NCBI GenBank assembly: GCA_013360535.1
Contig: JABWBL010000212.1
Location: 1 to 6,351, forward strand
DNA: 6,351 nucleotides
Reading direction: 5' to 3'
Source: Planctomycetaceae bacterium
GTDB taxonomy: Bacteria > Planctomycetota > UBA1135 > GCA-002686595
The translations under genes and the position numbers were made by a program. A model generated the notes under the pieces. That model was not told the DNA's origin. It saw nothing but the letters and a program-made list of their open reading frames with translations, and ran no database searches. Positions 6,152 through 6,351 of the stretch are shown here, in pieces. The first letter of the stretch is position 1. Every line of letters starts with the position of its first letter.

Positions 6152-6351
6152 AGAACTGGGACGCCGCCAAGGTCGCGATCATGGCTGCGCGGGAAGCCGG
6201 GCTGCGCCTGCGCGCGGTCGGGGGTCAGCTGCGCGCCAAGCCGGAAGAGCTGATCACGCCCGGGCTCCGGCTGCAGCTCACGCTCCACAGGGCCGCGGTC
6301 GTGGACGTGCTCGAGTACCTGCAACGCCAGGCGGCTGCGCGGCGAGCGGAA
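6148..6351 (+). CDS. Small TubC docking-domain-like protein (partial at 3' end)
   Basis: A frame starting at TTG 6148 stays open to the end of the window (68 codons), so the C-terminus is missing. The pattern 'REAGLRLRAVGGQLRAKP' (residues 15-32), then 'LITP' and a helix ending in 'VVDVLEYL', resembles TubC N-terminal docking-domain-like proteins. In that family a short beta element with 'G-x-L' is followed by 'L-T-P' and a helix with 'H-[KR]-x-E/A-[IL]-L'. In megasynthases this fold joins subunits; small stand-alone versions occur in phage-like elements, where their role is unclear. The TTG overlaps the TGA of the primase-helicase gene in TTGA and has GGGGAG eight bases upstream. This points to coupling and perhaps to a partner of the primase-helicase. 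The assignment rests on pattern resemblance only. Confidence 0.6.
   Translation, partial: MKNWDAAKVAIMAAREAGLRLRAVGGQLRAKPEELITPGLRLQLTLHRAAVVDVLEYLQRQAAARRAE

Noticed and set aside
5374..6324. Long antisense open frame of 316 residues, and other long minus-strand frames (for example 2731-3603 and 3221-3715)
   Set aside because: They lie opposite well-supported coding sequence, have low-complexity Arg/Ser/Ala-rich translations and no domain. Such frames are expected opposite high-GC genes.

Overview
The window is a dense, single-strand (all +) block of a GC-rich bacterial mobile element, most likely a prophage or phage-like/satellite island. High GC, strong G/C preference at third codon positions, short or overlapping gene junctions, a large terminase and a primase-helicase all support this. 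The host cannot be fixed from the sequence. A high-GC lineage such as Myxococcota, Planctomycetota or Actinomycetota is plausible, but that is inference only. No tRNA, integrase, CRISPR array or capsid gene is visible.

Layout: (1) positions 1-137 hold the acidic, Pro/Ala/Gly-rich C-terminus of an upstream protein, whose stop overlaps the next start. (2) 124-1395 encode a complete phage large terminase (TerL) with all ATPase and nuclease motifs. (3) 1396-1590 is a 195-base gap with a small GC hairpin and two short palindromes. (4) 1591-2496 encode an unrecognised 301-residue protein with a charged helical N-terminus and a possible helix-turn-helix C-terminus. (5) 2497-2615 is probably a leader rather than coding, and carries a perfect 9-bp tandem repeat joined to a TTGACA hexamer. 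(6) 2616-2861 encode an excisionase/MerR-type winged HTH protein. (7) 2858-6151 encode a 1097-residue primase-helicase-like protein: zinc finger, Pro-rich linker, Toprim, P-loop ATPase, winged helix. (8) 6148-6351 begin a small protein resembling TubC N-terminal docking-domain proteins and run off the window.

The HTH gene, primase-helicase and last gene are joined by 4-bp start/stop overlaps, so they look like one translationally coupled replication/control operon. The terminase in front of it would serve DNA packaging. Finding terminase beside the replication operon, with no structural genes between, is unusual for a standard phage and fits a compact satellite or a rearranged prophage.

The most striking signal is in the 3' end of the primase-helicase gene. 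Three tandem 9-bp units at 5833-5866 are matched by three units in inverted orientation at 5998-6031. The two arms are 34 bp, pair at 31 of 34 positions, and enclose 131 bases. They encode unrelated peptides (a Q-F-P repeat and an N-C-x repeat) and use TTT phenylalanine codons that are almost absent elsewhere in the gene. This suggests selection on the DNA or RNA itself, for example as an origin, a protein-binding site or a large RNA hairpin.
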